Assembly: GCA_964385305.1 (NCBI GenBank)
Contig: CAYLOP010000013.1
Coordinates: 1 to 42,944 of the forward strand
DNA: 42,944 bases
Source of the DNA: CAYLOP01 sp964385305
Lineage (GTDB): Bacteria > Chloroflexota > Anaerolineae > Anaerolineales > E44-bin32
Direction: 5' to 3'
The notes under the pieces are model-generated. The model was not told the origin of the DNA, searched no databases, and was given only the letters and a program-made list of their open reading frames with translations. Within the stretch, counting starts at the first letter, position 1, and each line of letters starts with the position of its first letter. Shown here in pieces: positions 42,267-42,944 of the stretch. Position numbers and translations under genes: made by a program.

Positions 42267-42944
42267 ATGCAAGACGCGATCATCTCACGCCTGCTCACAC
42301 TCAATCAGGAATTCTACCAGACCTTTGGGAAATCGTTCGCGGAAACACGTTCCCGTCTCCAACCAGGCGTAATACGCGTTCTCGAGGGTACACCGCAAGA
42401 CGCCTCCGTGCTTGATTTGGGTTGTGGGACTGGTGGAGTCGTCCGCCAACTCGCCGCGCTTGGACACCGCGCAGCGTACCTCGGCCTTGATTCGAGCCCT
42501 GTTCTTCTTTCGCATGCGCAGTCTTCCAGCGACCATCCACGAGCCGAATTCCACCAAGCTGATCTCGCAGATCCATCCTGGGTACAGCATGTACGAACAT
42601 CCTTCAACCGCATCTTCGCTTTCGCCATGCTGCACCACATCCCGGGAGAACGCTTGCGATTAAGCCTGCTCCGTCGAATCCATAAAGTCCTTGAAGAAGA
42701 TGGACAGTTTGTGCTCTCGGTGTGGAATTTCACGGCCAGCCCACGCCTGAAAGCGCGCATCCTTCCCTGGGATGCCATTGGTCTCGAGTCCAGCGCTGTT
42801 GAACCGGGTGACTACCTGCTGGATTGGCGGCGGGACGGACACGGGATCCGGTACGTGCACCTCTTCGCCGAGGACGAGCTAGCACAACTTGCCGCCGCTA
42901 CAGGTTTCCGTTTGGAGAAGGCATGGTATTCCGACGGCGAGGGC
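42267..42944 (+). CDS. Trm9-like SAM-dependent methyltransferase (3' end outside window)
   Basis: A class I methyltransferase, 226 residues seen, continues past the right edge. The motifs match tRNA uridine-34 carboxymethyl methyltransferases of the Trm9/ALKBH8 type. They are an N-terminal FYQTFGKSFAETRSRLQPGV (compare the Trm9 pattern F-x-TR-x-x-P), the SAM site VLDLGCGTGGVVRQL (48-62), YLGLDSSPVLL, and FAMLHHIPGERLRLSLLRRI, then LEEDGQFVLSVWNF. It ends with HGIRYVHLFAEDELAQLAAATGF (compare the Trm9 RYYHLY-x2-GEL block). The start is ATG 42267. It is divergent from elp3, which makes the cm5U substrate this enzyme would methylate. Trm9 in yeast needs Trm112, not seen here. Confidence 0.78.
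   Translation, partial: MQDAIISRLLTLNQEFYQTFGKSFAETRSRLQPGVIRVLEGTPQDASVLDLGCGTGGVVRQLAALGHRAAYLGLDSSPVLLSHAQSSSDHPRAEFHQADLADPSWVQHVRTSFNRIFAFAMLHHIPGERLRLSLLRRIHKVLEEDGQFVLSVWNFTASPRLKARILPWDAIGLESSAVEPGDYLLDWRRDGHGIRYVHLFAEDELAQLAAATGFRLEKAWYSDGEG

Noticed and set aside
1..42944. Search for tRNA, rRNA, CRISPR repeats, transposases, integrases and phage genes
   Set aside because: No cloverleaf with a GTTCGA arm, no regularly spaced repeats and no mobile-element protein motif was found by reading both strands.

Overview
The window reads as an ordinary chromosomal stretch of a mid-GC bacterium. The best guess is Chloroflexota (Anaerolineae-like), from the mix of a bacterial Elp3, split acyl-CoA mutases, three-piece acyl-CoA carboxylase, large GT39-type membrane glycosyltransferases and an ECF sigma/anti-sigma/polymer-forming-protein operon. 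This is an inference from gene content; no rRNA or other phylogenetic marker was compared. No tRNA, rRNA, CRISPR array, transposase, phage gene or att site was seen. Starts are often TTG or GTG with GGAGG-type ribosome binding sites, genes are tightly packed with many 1-20 bp overlaps, and several promoters share a TGcTATAAT extended -10.

Layout. 1-1003: the end of a beta-propeller protein and a small membrane protein. 1419-6825: endonuclease V, converging on a minus-strand gatC-gatA-cyclophilin-gatB cluster (tRNA-dependent amidotransferase with a tandem-cyclophilin lipoprotein inserted). 7200-8387: acyl-CoA dehydrogenase. 8601-13103: two GT39-like polytopic glycosyltransferases. 13449-24038: a plus-strand acyl-CoA block with an MDR oxidoreductase, a small membrane protein, the carboxyltransferase, an alpha/beta hydrolase, biotin carboxylase, biotin carrier, a CYTH phosphohydrolase/cyclase-like protein, methylmalonyl-CoA mutase large subunit, methylmalonyl-CoA epimerase and, behind its own promoter, a second mutase whose substrate residues are of isobutyryl-CoA type. 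Together these would take propionyl-CoA to succinyl-CoA and interconvert isobutyryl-/n-butyryl-CoA. 24883-29664: central carbon genes, with a PPi-type phosphofructokinase, a PflX-like radical SAM protein, a LarA-like nickel-pincer racemase and an ATP-type phosphofructokinase coupled to dnaE (29664-33500). 33708-35880: sigma, anti-sigma and polymer-forming membrane protein. 36280-38274: ABC exporter. 38496-40181: DUF429, GIY-YIG-like DUF123 and cyclophilin-like DUF369 proteins in a row. 40649-42944: Elp3 divergent from a Trm9-like methyltransferase that runs off the right edge.

The strongest candidates for something little described are the divergent Elp3/Trm9-like pair (a possible bacterial mcm5U wobble pathway), the MCM/ICM mutase pair with a CYTH gene embedded in the propionate operon, the DUF429-DUF123-DUF369 trio, and the sigma-anti-sigma-polymer-forming operon. 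All functions are read from sequence motifs by eye; no database search was run.
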